A stretch of 64,000 bases of DNA. It comes from Adenophora triphylla var. japonica. Lineage: Eukaryota; Streptophyta; Magnoliopsida; Asterales; Campanulaceae. The stretch spans positions 62,001 through 126,000 of the forward strand of contig JAFEMH010002089.1 of the NCBI GenBank assembly GCA_022495995.1, in the 5' to 3' direction. Both the position numbers and the translations under genes were made by a program. This document shows, one piece after another, positions 34,851 to 46,374 of this stretch (the first letter of the stretch is position 1; each line of letters begins with the position of its first letter). Under the pieces are notes generated by a model. The model was not told the origin of the DNA, searched no databases, and saw only the letters and a program-made list of their open reading frames with translations.

Positions 34851-34865
34851 GGCTCTGATACCAAT
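34851..34865 (-). promoter_or_regulatory. Copia primer binding site (initiator tRNA-Met type)
   Basis: The minus strand reads ATTGGTATCAGAGCC immediately after the 5' LTR end. TGGTATCAGAGC is the standard initiator-Met tRNA primer site of plant Copia elements. Confidence 0.92.
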
Positions 34866-35359
34866 TGTTGGAACATTTCTATCCCAATAATCCCAAAGCA
34901 CTCAAGTCTAGATTAAGTAAGAGAAGAAGATGAGGGCGGAAGCGTAATGCTTGTTGAGTCCATCTTGTTACTTGATGATGTTCTTGCAAAGGAAGGAAGA
35001 GAAGAAGAAGAAGAAAATGAAGGAGGGAGATGTAGATCTTCTTGATGATAAATGTCTTCCTTAGAACTCAGATTATGGAGAGAGTATATAAGAACGACAT
35101 AGTTGTTTTTTAGGCTGATGGTAAGCCTCTATATATAGGAAAACAATGGCACCTCATCAAGGGACGACACCCTTTCAATTAAGCGGTGTGAAATTACCAT
35201 TCTGCCCATCATAAATAGGTAATTTCCACCTCGAGAATTCTACACATTTAATTAATATTCTATACTTTACAATAAAATTATTTTAATGATTTATACATGT
35301 ACGTCTACATGTCACTTATATTTATTAAGTATACACATTTTGCAATCCATGTTCTTACA
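34866..35359 (-). repeat. Copia 5' LTR
   Basis: Runs tgttggaacatttctatccc to ttcttaca on the plus strand (TG...CA). Differences from the other LTR are scattered single bases plus one extra gaa triplet. Confidence 0.92.
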
Positions 35360-36486
35360 AAGGGGTTTTGATTGGAGTGTGTCGCGGAGGAAGACGAGTA
35401 TGAAGTCGCCGGAGAAGAACATGAAGAAGGCGTCAGAGACAATGAAGAGACAAATCTGGTAGTAGGCGTGACGACAAGGGAGGAGGAGATAAAGAGGTTC
35501 GTGGGGTCCTTGAATGGAGGAAGGAGGAAGATGGTGGTTATGGTAGATGGAGGAGGGTATGTTTGGGTGAGATGGGGGATGCGCTGGACATGTGGTTTTT
35601 CTTTTTTTTCCTTTTTCTTTCTTTCTGTTTATATTTTTTTTGGGTTTGATATATATATATTTATGATTATTATTTTTCAAAACTTATTTTATTTATTATG
35701 TTGTTACTTGTTAATATATACTAATTAAAAGAATATACATATTTTTTTGGTAAAAATAATATATATTAAATTGTAATATGTTATTTTGTCTTTATTATAT
35801 TTTTTTTTATCTAATAAAGAATTGATGAAAACCTAATATAAAATAAATTATTCGGTACATGAGAATGAGAACGAGAATGACCAAAATAGCCATTGCATGA
35901 CAAACACATGATAATTTTTTGTTAAATTTCTAACTTTGTTAGGTGCTAGGGTGCAAAGTAAGACATAAGATTAATTAAAGTGTTACTTTGGGACAAAATT
36001 CGATTTGGAGTGGGACAAAATTCGATTTGGAGTGCAAGTGAGATTGTGTGTATACTTTGGAAGGCTAAACATATTTTTTCCACAAAATAAATATCCTCAA
36101 TCCTTGAATGTTCAAATATTATTTTGAAACACATTTGTTAAAATATTGAATTTTGATAATTGCAAAATAAATATTGTACAAGTCATTGTAATTTAAACCT
36201 TATACATATAATAATTGCGTAAAAAATATTGCCATGAAATTCGGTTGCAATTTAAACTTTTATCCAATCAATCGTTAAAAAAGAAGTTATATAATGGTGC
36301 ACCTACATCCCCTAAGTTTATCAAATTTGTAATCCTCCTTTAAAACATTACCTCGCCCGTCCCTAATTGAATGCCCATTTTTTTAATTTTTGTTCAAAAA
36401 AAATGTATTTTTTCTTTTTGTAAAAGCCTTTGTGTCCATATGGTTTTTACCAAAAACATTTTGCTATTCATTTTATACTTTAGATA
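35360..36486. other. Unrecognised DNA after the Copia element
   Basis: 35372-35600 is purine-rich and open on both strands but matches no family I can name. It is probably a pre-existing repeat or gene scrap interrupted by the Copia insertion. The rest is AT-rich with no feature. A short direct duplication (gggacaaaattcgatttgga) lies at about 35991 and 36012. Confidence 0.4.
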
Positions 36487-36517
36487 GTATGTATGTGTAT
36501 ATATATGTGAGTGTGTG

Positions 36518-36570
<53 letters not shown>

Positions 36571-36573
36571 GAT
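36487..36573. repeat. (TG)n/(TA)n microsatellite
   Basis: Alternating gtatgtgtatata and tgtgtgtgtatata runs. Confidence 0.95.
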
Positions 36574-38174
36574 GCCAAAAAACGTCGTATCAGTCCAAAT
36601 CCAATTGACTCGGATATTCTTGCTGAATTGAATAGCGTGAAAAAGATTAAAAAAAACACGTAAACTAGGCCCCCAAGCTTTACCGACAAATGCAATACGA
36701 CGTGAGAGTAAGTAGCAAATCAATTGACAATAGTTTAGAGTCAAAGAATGCTTTACTAGAGTTATGAGATTTATGCCATGTATTTATAGTGGTATGAGGC
36801 GGTTTCTTGTCTTGGAAAGGAAGTTTAGGAGTGAATTTAGCAGTTGAATACTATTCAGATCCTAATTACAAGGTTTCCATATTTGACTAGGATTCAAACT
36901 GTGTTAACCAGACAGATGTCAGACAAGTCATGCTAAGTGCATGGCCTTGTCGGCTTCATTCCCTGGTCGTCAGTCCTTGATCGACATAGAGTTTATGTCA
37001 ACATCACGTGAGACGACAATAGGTAGGGAGGCGCACTCCCCTTTTCATCTTAAGGAAATATATCTCTGGTGGGCTTAGAGGTGGGAGAGATGGTACTGGT
37101 CGACATATCAGGCATACTGTGGCCTTGGTCGACTTAGACCTATGTCCATGTACGTTGGTTGGCATATGATTATGTATAGATGTCTTGACGACCATAGGTA
37201 GGGAGACCCACTCCCTATGTCACTTTTAGGAGTTGTAAATGTTTTCACTTGGGGCTGGGCCCATTGGTCTTGCCCATAATTTGACCCAATGGGTCATGCT
37301 CGGTGCATTCAATTCAGCAGCCCCCGACTTTCTAGCTCAATATTGTCGAGGAGAAAGTGTTGTCATCATACCTCGTCCTCATCTTACTTATACGAAGGGG
37401 TTTTCACGGATTTTGAGGCGTCTAATCATTTTAACCGGCGAATAATAGCATTGATGAGCACGCCAAATATTGACACGACATTCCTTTTAAAAGCGCACGT
37501 TTGCATTTAATTCGGCTAGTGGAGTCGTGCGACCCGTTTGGCCAGACCCATACCCATTTGGATATAGGTATAAAAGGCAAAGTTGTCATTTATTTTACTC
37601 TATGAGTTTTCGAGCTAAATAGAGAGTGTAAATTTTGCAATTTCTTGGTGAGTTCTGCAGATTTATTCCTCATTCGTCTTCATTTTAGGTGGTCTAAGGC
37701 CGATTTCCTCGTTTGGTTCTCTGTTCAAGCTTTACAAACAGGTGAATTCCCCTCTCTCCTCTGTATTCTGCATATTCGAGTTAGGGTTCTTATTAGAATT
37801 TAGCATTTTTCGCCATTGTTGTTCTTGGAGCCTTCATCTCGTTCGTCATGACTCATATTTGGAGGAGCAATCCCAACACCATTTACTGTTACCATACCCA
37901 AAATGTACGAATATACAAGAGAACAGACGGTCCTTGGATGATGGTGAGTTTAGCAGAAATTGGGGAAATTTTGACAAGATATCAAAAAGCCAAGGCTTGT
38001 CTTCCATTCTGATTGTGAAATTTGTCGTTTATATGAGAACAAATGTTTAGCCGAAGAAGATGTGATCGACTGTAATTATCTTACTCTTTGCATGCTCGAT
38101 CCAACTGTTATTATATTCTCTTTGATTTTTCTCATGCTTGTCTTTACATTGTCTCTCGTCATTTTCTTTTGCAG
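36574..38174 (+). other. Promoter/LTR-like region before the 38.2-kb transposon gene
   Basis: Mixed-composition DNA without long frames. It includes a plus-strand TATA box at 37569-37575 (TATAAAA) and, on the minus strand, a TATAAATA near 36778-36785. Two phrases with ggtagggag(a/g)c(c/g)cactcccc lie at about 37022 and 37198. A short diverged coding block with MVSLAEIGEILTRYQ lies at about 37938-37990. It looks like the 5' part of the transposon whose later exons follow. Confidence 0.4.
37569..37575 (+). promoter_or_regulatory. Candidate TATA box (TATAAAA)
   Basis: TATAAAA about 600 bp upstream of the recognisable exons at 38175. It precedes a leader-like stretch with a possible donor after caaacag at about 37740. 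Confidence 0.4.
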
Positions 38175-39130
38175 ATCTAACTCCCGAGCAAGAGCGAAAA
38201 ATGGAGGAGGAAATCTTGGACCCTCAAGTGTTGCTGAAGGCAAAACGCTTGGCATCAAAGTCCTTGGTAAGAGACAAGAGACGAGATGATGCATTTGCTC
38301 GCCATGAGGTTCTGTCCACCAAGGAGGCAGGCGCCCTTCCCCTCAAACCTCCTCGAGGAGTGGAGAACGAAGCGGCCGGGGCAGAGAATGCCGAGGTGGT
38401 CGTTGAGCCAAGCGCGGGTCAATCTCAGGAAGCCCGGGAGGCTCTAGTTTGTGCCGACTTGATTGACGACGAGGAGGCCATGGGGGCCGAGCATGGCGTG
38501 GCCGTCCAGAAAAGAGATAAGGCCGAGCATGGTTTTTTGGCCGAAGAGCCAACGCTCAAAAGGGATAACCCTTCTGCCTCCGCCGTTCAATCTGCCACCT
38601 TAAGTGATCCTCCTCCTGCTGTTTTTTTTTATGTTGAGGGCGAGGAGGTAGCCAACAAGTTCTGTGACGTCGTTTCCTTGAAGGGAATTGATGTACTTGC
38701 TCGTAAAGGTCCCAAGTTGAGGTTAGGGCGACATGTCATCCTCCGGGTTGTTGACGAGGACTTGCTGGAGAAACTCATGAAGGAGAACCCTGGTCCAGAA
38801 CATATAGCCAACATGAAGGGCCTTATTTTGTGTGAGGTACGACTATCCCATCATTCTTTTTATATGTGTTAGCAACTCTTTCTCATTGGTTGTCTTTTCG
38901 TGCAGCTGACCACGGTCACCCAATACGAGGTGCTGAAGTGTAAGAGTTCCCTGGAGCATGAGAAGAATTTGGAGCAGCAATTTGAGAAGGACAAGGTGGA
39001 TTTGGCCAAGGCTCTGAACCTCCTAAAGTCATTGAGGATAGAGGACGATGAACAGAAGAAAGCCAAGGTTAATGTCGAGCAGTCAGAGAAGGTGTTGGTA
39101 CTAAAGGAGGCAACAAGGGAGAAAATAGCT
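38175..39130 (+). pseudogene. Transposon gene fragment, C-terminal part, truncated by a retroelement
   Basis: Two exons with canonical borders: 38175-38836 (acceptor TTTTCTTTTGCAG, donor GTACGA) and 38906 onward (acceptor TTTTCGTGCAG). The product starts DLTPEQERKMEEEILDPQVL. It has a Glu/Ala-rich middle, then DPPPAVFFYVEGEEVANKF and GRHVILRVVDEDLLEKLM. The second exon is coiled-coil (SSLEHEKNLEQQFEKDKVDL). This layout matches the C-terminal half of plant 'putative gypsy type transposon' proteins. The coding sequence stops where the Sirevirus-like LTR begins, near 39130, and I did not find its continuation on the other side. Confidence 0.55.
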
Positions 39131-40538
39131 AGAGGGGGGGGTGAATAGTTGTTACAAAATTTTCGACCCTTTTTGAAAATAAACCTCTTTCTTACAAAAC
39201 CACTCTTTCAGTGTATCAAAATCGCAAGTGAGGTTTGTAAAATGCACAACGGAATTTCTAAGTAACAGGGTGAGGTTTCATAGTAAGGTTTAGAAAACAG
39301 TAAATTGAAGTTTGACAATGATTAACTTTAAACACAATTATCAAATCTGGTAAACCTATTAAGATCAAATAGATAAGACAAATTAGTTTAAATGATGAAC
39401 AGTAAAGAAAATGCAGAAATTAAAGAACACAAGATTTGGAGTGGTTCAATCGTAAATGATCTACGTCCACTATCAAGATGGTTAGTGTTGGATTTTCTAA
39501 CTACTAGATTTTGTATTAGATGATGAGAGAGATTACAAGGTTACAAGAATCAAACTCAAATCTTAAATCTAAACAATGAAGCAAATCCTATAATATAACC
39601 GATGTATCTCAAATGATTTAATATATGTGATTAATCAAGTAAGGTGTGTGTGTGTGATTATCAAGATTCAAGGCTCTTTAGATCTGTATGATTTAAAGCA
39701 CAATAAATCTGGTGTTACAAAGGCTTGAATTTCTGTGCTTGGAGATTTTATCTTGAAGCTATGAAGGATGAAAATGAAGATTAAAAGGATTCTAGAAATC
39801 TGGAAATTTCTTCAAATCTTCAAATGACTCTCTCAAATGGATATTCTCAAGTAATCTTCAAATGATAAAAATTAGGGATATTTATACATTCACCAAAAAG
39901 TAGCCGTTTGGAACAGCTGTAGCAATTACAGTGCTGGTGCGATCTGATTGGTCCACGTGTCCACTTTTGTCCTTTTGTTCAGAAGTTGTTGATAAGGTTG
40001 TACGGATCTCACACGACATTCTGGAATGAAGGACACCTGTCACCTTTTCAAAATTCTTTTAAACTCTGAGTGACCGTTAGTCACGTTGATTGAACTCGTA
40101 GTTAACTCAACGTTGCTGACATGGATCAATCAATCAATGGTGGTCCAATTATTCAAGTCTTCAATCATTGGATAAGGTTAGTGAGACGCAGTCTTATGAT
40201 GTGAGGTCTCACAGATGAGGTTTACCTTGCGGTTTGCTGAGTGCGGTTTCATTACGAGGTTTGCAAAGCGGTTTGCTAAGTGCGGTTTTCATTTATAAGG
40301 TTTGCACTAGCAATGCGGTTTTGCATGACTTCAAAACCTCTTGACTTGAAACCTCATGTCCAATGCAATTGTGTCTGTCTTCAAGCCTAAATAATCATAT
40401 TCTATAAATTGGACTTGTACTAAAAGATTGAAGTCTAAGGTTCATTACATATGGGCCTAAAGTTCAAAAAATATAGATGAGGTTATGGTATCAATCAAAT
40501 TAAATCTAAAGCAAGGAGGGTTAAAGTATGCATACCCA
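39130..40538 (-). repeat. Sirevirus-like 3' LTR
   Basis: Begins near gctagagggggg-ggtgaatag and ends just before aatctccccctatttg. The size (about 1.4 kb) suits Sireviruses. It contains many copies of tgcggttt or gaggttt (minus strand AAACCGCA/AAACCTC). The partner LTR is absent, so the borders are estimates. Confidence 0.55.
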
Positions 40539-41030
40539 AGAATCTCCCCCTATTTGATTGATGTCATTACCTACTATAGAAAAGGCAAAATATTGTAATT
40601 GGTAAAAATATGTCCAGAATAATTAACATGGTAAATCATGTCCCAAGTCAATGCACACACTAGCCTAAGTTATAGATTTCTATACTATTGAAAGATATAA
40701 AACTTACAGATTAAAAGTATAGAAGTGCATTCAGTGCATACATAAAAGATATGAGTTTAAGTTTAAGTATGCGGTTTAAACTGAATGTTTAAACATCAAT
40801 TACAAAATATGAGTTTAAGTTTAAGTATATGTGCATGAGGTTTAAAAACAATGCATATAATGTTCTACAAACAAGCGGTTTGAATTAATAAATTTTTGGG
40901 ATTAACAATGATGCATTCTTTCATTACTATCTTCAAAAAGGTTTGAAATTTACAATTACAGGTAGGAATGAAAATAACAAAACAGTAAAACAAAACAAAA
41001 GAAGTAAGCAAAATTACATAGAGTGCGGTT

Positions 41031-44000
41031 TTACTGGGGAAGTTGGAATGGAACAACATGCTGAGCATCTAAATCCACAATGTTTTGAGCAGGAGGTTCA
41101 TTCACAATCTCATCTTCAATTGGGGCTCCAGAAAAGTTGAAGGCAGAATTTTCAGCTCTCAAAGTTCTTCTTAATCTTCTGACCTCTTCTTGAGTTCTTC
41201 CTTGAGCAGCTTCCACTCCCCTTAAAGAATTAACCAAGCTGATAACCCTATCATTATTTGCTTCAACCGCTCTAGTATTAGCTTCTGAATTCTCTTTAAG
41301 CTCATCTACCTTGGAGGTATTTTCAGTAAGCTTCTCATTAAGTCCTTCCAAGATTCCATTGAGTTGAAGTTGAATGGATGCATTCAACGTATTATAGAAG
41401 GTATGGATGTAATCTTGGATTGCGGTTGAGGATGCGATTTGGGATGACTGTAATATAGGCTCTAATTTAGCAAAGCCCCCCCCCCCCTTAAGTTATTATC
41501 CAACTCCTGAAATTTAAAGCTGATCTTATCTCTTAATCCTTCATTAAGGGCTTCAATCCTATCCCTAACCTCTTCAATCAAGCTATTCAACCTTGCGGTT
41601 AGACCATCTCCAACTACATCAATCTTTATTCTAAAGTATTCCCTTAGCTGCTCAGCATCATTTTGAATATTGGCCTGCATTGAATCCAATACAGACCGCA
41701 TGTCAGATTCTTGATGAGGTCTTGAGCTTCTAATTTCTTCAAAAATCTCAGCTTTAAATCTTCTAAGGATTGTTTCCATTGTAGAGCAGAATACATCTGT
41801 GAGTTGATGTAGGAAATCCTTGAGTTGCTCTTTAGAAACCGCATCTCCAAGAGCTTGAAAAACTCCCGCAGCCAAGTCATTTTTGAGCTCTGAGAAGCAG
41901 GCTTCAACTGAGTCTTTAATAATATTTGTAGTGTCTTTCTCCTCCTTAATGGCATCATCAAATGATATTTAGCATCCAACTTGATCATTTGGCCTTGATT
42001 TGTATGAAGTTGGCCCTGTATGATATGTAAGGCATTCAGGAGCTGGGAATAGTAAGAAGGAGGGGTTGAGGAGGAAGGAATATTTGTTAATAATTGAGTA
42101 GGTTGTGTTTGGGAGGTTTGGGGTGCGGTTGAGATTAGGGGTGAGGTTTGGGTTATGGGAACAGTTTAGGGGGTGTGGTTTGATTGAACTAAGAGGTAAG
42201 GTTTTGGAAGATGTGGGAAATTGGGATTGAGTGTGGTTGAGTTTGAGTAGGAGGGGTTGAAATTTGAAGTGTTTGGGTTGGAATTGGTTGGGGTGCGGTT
42301 TGGATAGGGGAAGGAATTGTGGAAGTTGAGGGGACTACGGTTTGAGGAGGAGGTGATGAGTGAACCGCAGTTGGTTGGGGTTGGGATTTTGTTGGTGAGG
42401 TTGATGGGGTGTAAGTATGTGGAAGTGGTGAGGATGGAGGTTGGGTTTGTTGTGGGGGTGAAGGTTGAGGTGTTTGAGGGAAAGGTTCCCTAATGTTGGA
42501 TGTATGAGGAGATAAAAGAATTTGGGAATTTGGAGTATGTTCATCAAAGAATATCTAATTCTCAGTTCAATCCTCCATCATGGCTCTTATTGGGTTGGTT
42601 GGATGAGGTCTTTTATTAGGGTGATGTTCATCATCATCACTGGGCCTCTCTTAGTAGAACTGGAGATGGCTGGCCCAGCTGATGGTTGGGGGGGACCAAT
42701 TTCTGAAGGCAGGAGGGAGAGGGGTTTGGTAGTCTAAGAAAGGGAGGTATGGGTTGTTGAGGTTTGTGTCAAAAGAGGAGGATGAAGAGGATTCTTTGTC
42801 AAAGTAGGAGGCAGATTCTCCAGCCATAGGGTTGATGAGGTGGACAAACTCATCAAACTTTCCAATGTTTTTGGCCAACCTCTTGGTGATGTAGTTAAAC
42901 CTCTGCACTCCCCTTTTAACATTTTCAATTGTCTTCTTCTTTGGCATCCCCTTAGTAGATGACTTTCTGCAAGCCATCTTAAACCTCTTCTTGGGTGTCT
43001 CCCCCTTAACCTCTGCACTCATATGCGGTTCATCAGAAGCTTGCGGTTTTGGGGAAGGATGCAATTTGGGGGAAGACTGCGGTTGGGAATAGGTTGCAGC
43101 TTCCTTTCCCTTAGCAGCTTGGGCTGCTAACTTTTCCTCCTTCCTTTTCTCAAGCCTTTCAAGTTCTTCTCAATGAAATTTCAGCAAAGCCTCATCTGAG
43201 GTTATCTTCTTTAAGGCAATCTTTGCAGCTTTTGCCATATATGGAATTTCAGCTTCTTCAACCTCAACCTCAGCAGTCATTTTTTCAATTTCTTCTTCAA
43301 CATTTTCATCAACCACGGGTTCATCTTCAAGAACCATTTTATTCTTCAGTTTTCTGGCCCTACTTAGCTCAGCAGTAAAATCTCCACGAGCTTTAGGTGT
43401 AGGTGTGGTTTTGGTCTTTTTAAGGAGCGGTTCTGCTTTGTCTTTCCCTTTCCTGGCTTTCTTCACCACTTTACCAATTGCAACATCAGCAGTTTCTGGA
43501 TTCATGGAACATAGGCCTCCTTGGTTGGTAAGGAATCTCTATCCTAGATCTCCTTATAGCAAGCATCCCCATTTATATACCTAAAGGCATGGCAGACACT
43601 TAGGCCAAGGGATTCTTCACCTGATGACTAATCTACCATCAACTCAGGGTTTAGCTTCATGTGCTCCTCTAAGTGCTCATAGTTGCCAAAGATTGCGGTC
43701 AGGAGCCTGCAGAAAGGCCTCCATCTTTGATCAACTCCTCTTGTTTTGGATTTGTTGAGGTCAATGTGAGCAGATAACTCTCTCATAAGAATATTGGGCC
43801 AATGGAGAGGAATCTCTGAGAAGATAGATGGCAGTACATTCATTGTTGGCTGGTGAAGTTGTTGTGGTTCCCATTCTTTTCACAAATGGACTTTCCAGTC
43901 AAAAAACACAAGTGGGACATCAACTCCCTAAAATCCTTCCTTGTAACCGCTTTGTACTTGCCAGTTAGAGTGGGCAAGCCTGCAGTGGTTGAAGCGGCTG

Positions 44001-45350
44001 TGTCTTAAATTTCTTGAGATACTCTCTATTCAGCCTTTGGTACATTGAACTCATAAGTATCCCTGATGTCCATGTAGTAAATGGTCACATCCATCCCTTG
44101 TATATTTTGTGGTCAAACAAGGTATTGTCTTGCCATTGCCCAGATCTCTCAGCCCTGAAATAGCATTGGCATAAAACTGATCAACATAAGATGGGATGGT
44201 GAAATGCTGCTTCTTGTTGATCAAAGGAAGTACTTCAGATGCCTTCATCTTTCTTATCATCTCTCTTCCCAAAGCATCTTGCATCAACTCTTCTTCTCTA
44301 ATTTACCAGCCTTGAAGAAAGAAATGAGGATCCTACAAAAATACACTAAGTTAGATCCACAAAAAAAAAATTCAAAGTTCACATGCGTTTTAAGCAAAAA
44401 TGCGGTTTAGCAATAGTGCGGTTGAGAAAGTAAGATCTCTCAACTTCTAAGTGAACTATGAATTTTACACAGGCTATATAACAGATGTAGGAAATAGCAT
44501 GTGGTTTAGATGGAATGTGGTTTATATCAGCATGAAAATAAGTAGCATAACATCCAACAGTTAGAGTAAATGAAAAACAACATGCGATTTCTAACAGTAG
44601 TAGAACGAGGTTTCAACATGCGTTTTAACCGTGCGGTTTTAACATATGCGATTTTACCATGCGGTTTTACTATAAGGAAAACATGTGGTTTTTATAAAAA
44701 AAAAAAAAAGAGGTTTTTAGAGATAAGGTAATAGGGTATATCCAACGTAAAATTTTCAAAATTTTTCTAAGTATGGAAAACATGATTTGAAATCATACAA
44801 ACCAACATATAAGATATTTTCTGAAAAATGATATGAACATCATATAAATATACGAAAAACATGATGAACACCAAGAACATAGGCAAAATAAATTTCACCA
44901 AAACCAGCAAATAACATGTCAAAATGATCATATTAAAGGTTGTAGAACAACAATATAAGAACAAAAATATAACTTTTGTCCAGAAGCATCACTAAAACAT
45001 GAAGAAAAGAAAGTGGGTTTTAAAAAATCCCTAAAACTGTAAATCCGAAAATTAGCAACTTAGATATGTATAGATCATGAAATAAACTAAACAACTAAAA
45101 TCCATATAGCAATGCGAGCAAAACCCAACAGAAATCAATCAAAATGATTAAAAAATGAAGATTTAATCAACCAAAATGTATTTCAGCATACGAAGTTCAA
45201 GCATTAAGGGATTACAATGGTGATTTTGCAGAAATCAAGCATTAAGGGATTAAAGACATACCATATCGTTGAATGATTTTTTAGGTGCTTTAGGGACTCT
45301 AGGAATTTTGGGAACAACAGGTTCTCTTGATCTTTTTGGTGACATAGAAT
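41031..45350 (-). pseudogene. Sirevirus env-like region, broken
   Basis: A first short exon (45350 to about 45261) starts MSPKRSREPVVPKIPRVPKA and ends at a GTATGT donor; an acceptor TTTTTGTAG lies at about 44333. Later blocks, in several frames, are: a region with SYVDQFYANAISGLRDLGN (44290-44050); a Lys/Glu-rich part (43505-43170); a basic then Ser-rich part (43064-42651); a Pro/His-rich part (42550-42330); and two coiled-coil segments (41875-41462 and 41387-41031). An 11-C run at 41476-41486 separates the last two, a likely slippage frameshift. The function of env-like genes in plant Copia elements is not established. No intact frame spans the blocks. Confidence 0.55.
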
Positions 45351-45823
45351 TCTTAGTTTAACAATTGAGAGTATAGAGAGAGAAAGTGTATGAAGACAAT
45401 AAAGTACTATCGACAGAGTTAGCAGAAGAATAAGAAGTGTAGCATGAAAATGGTTTATATATGTGTTCCTTGGGTGACGTGAAAATAGGGGATGATGGTT
45501 CCACTATCCCAATAAGTGAACCACCATAACAGTTCCATCCTTTCACCTCTTTCACGTAGCCCTATGGCGGCTGATGTGAAGGGTTTAAGGAAATATTATT
45601 TTTGCATTAAATTCATTTAAATTTAAAAAATAACGTGGAAAAATAATTGCAAAAATATCCTTATCCAATTAATTTGTCTCAAAAGAGACAAGTACCAAAT
45701 AATAAATATAGAAGACTTACCTAGGTACACGTGGCATACAGTTTGATAAACAAAAATAATAATATTTTTTTAAATAAAGAAAATATCAAAACGCTTGCAT
45801 AAGCTTCTTCAAAGCTAAGAAAT

Positions 45824-45939
45824 GTCAAATTTCTCCCCAATCCGAACCCTGAAGCTAACGAAGTTGAAACTACTGATCGAAGACGAAGGAGTGCGAACAC
45901 TTAGTTTCATTCAGGGTTCGGGTTGGGGAGAAATTTGAC
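45824..45939. repeat. Hairpin with 30-bp arms
   Basis: gtcaaatttctccccaatcc plus gaaccctgaa at the left, and the inverse at the right (ttcagggttcgggttgggga then gaaatttgac), with one mismatch and a loop of about 56 bp. It lies between the env-like exon and the RNase H fragment. Confidence 0.85.
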
Positions 45940-46374
45940 GCGCTCAACCGGCCTCGTAGGTTCTATTCTTGCGGTTAGGAAGATTGGCCGCAATCTGAGC
46001 GGTACCACCCACCCTACCCTACCACCTATAGGCGGGCGTCAACCTATAGGCTTTCTTGTTTTTCACCAAGTATTGCATTTCTGACACAAACCACAAAGAC
46101 GGGAATAAGAAGTCATTCCATTACGGTTTTGATAGCGTTTAAAATCGTCAGAACCAAAATGAATGGCTTTTTTAGGCCCAATTTCATCTATTTTTGTTGA
46201 GGCAATTCTTTTTGAAATTTTTACAAGTGTTGAAATGCGGTTTGGATCATGCGATATTGATGCATATGGTTTGGCACACGCGGTTTCAACAAGGGTGAGG
46301 TTTTGAAACCTCAACAGGATTTTGACCTAAACAACATACTCAACACACAAGTTAGTAACAAAAATCATATGGAC

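Larger units (their letters stand above)
29108..35359 (-). mobile_element. Copia LTR retrotransposon, full-length but defective
   Basis: Two LTRs of about 490 bp flank an internal region read on the minus strand: primer site, leader, gag, protease, integrase, reverse transcriptase, then polypurine tract. The flanking 5 bp are gaggg and aaggg, a probable target duplication with one change. The LTRs differ at roughly 15-20 positions by eye, so insertion is fairly recent, yet the coding region is broken by frameshifts and stops in gag, after protease and in integrase. RNase H is not recognisable. It must have moved with proteins from another copy, or decayed since insertion. Confidence 0.9.

Noticed and set aside
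35312..35728. Two opposing 118-122 codon frames; the minus one contains SGDFILVFL, faintly like PMP3-type membrane peptides
   Set aside because: No full PMP3 signature and the upstream is lost in a Copia LTR. Both strands are open because the DNA is purine-rich.
42335..42547. Pro/His/Asn-rich frame as a cell-wall protein
   Set aside because: It lies in order with the other env-like blocks of a Sirevirus-like element, lacks a signal peptide and extensin repeats.
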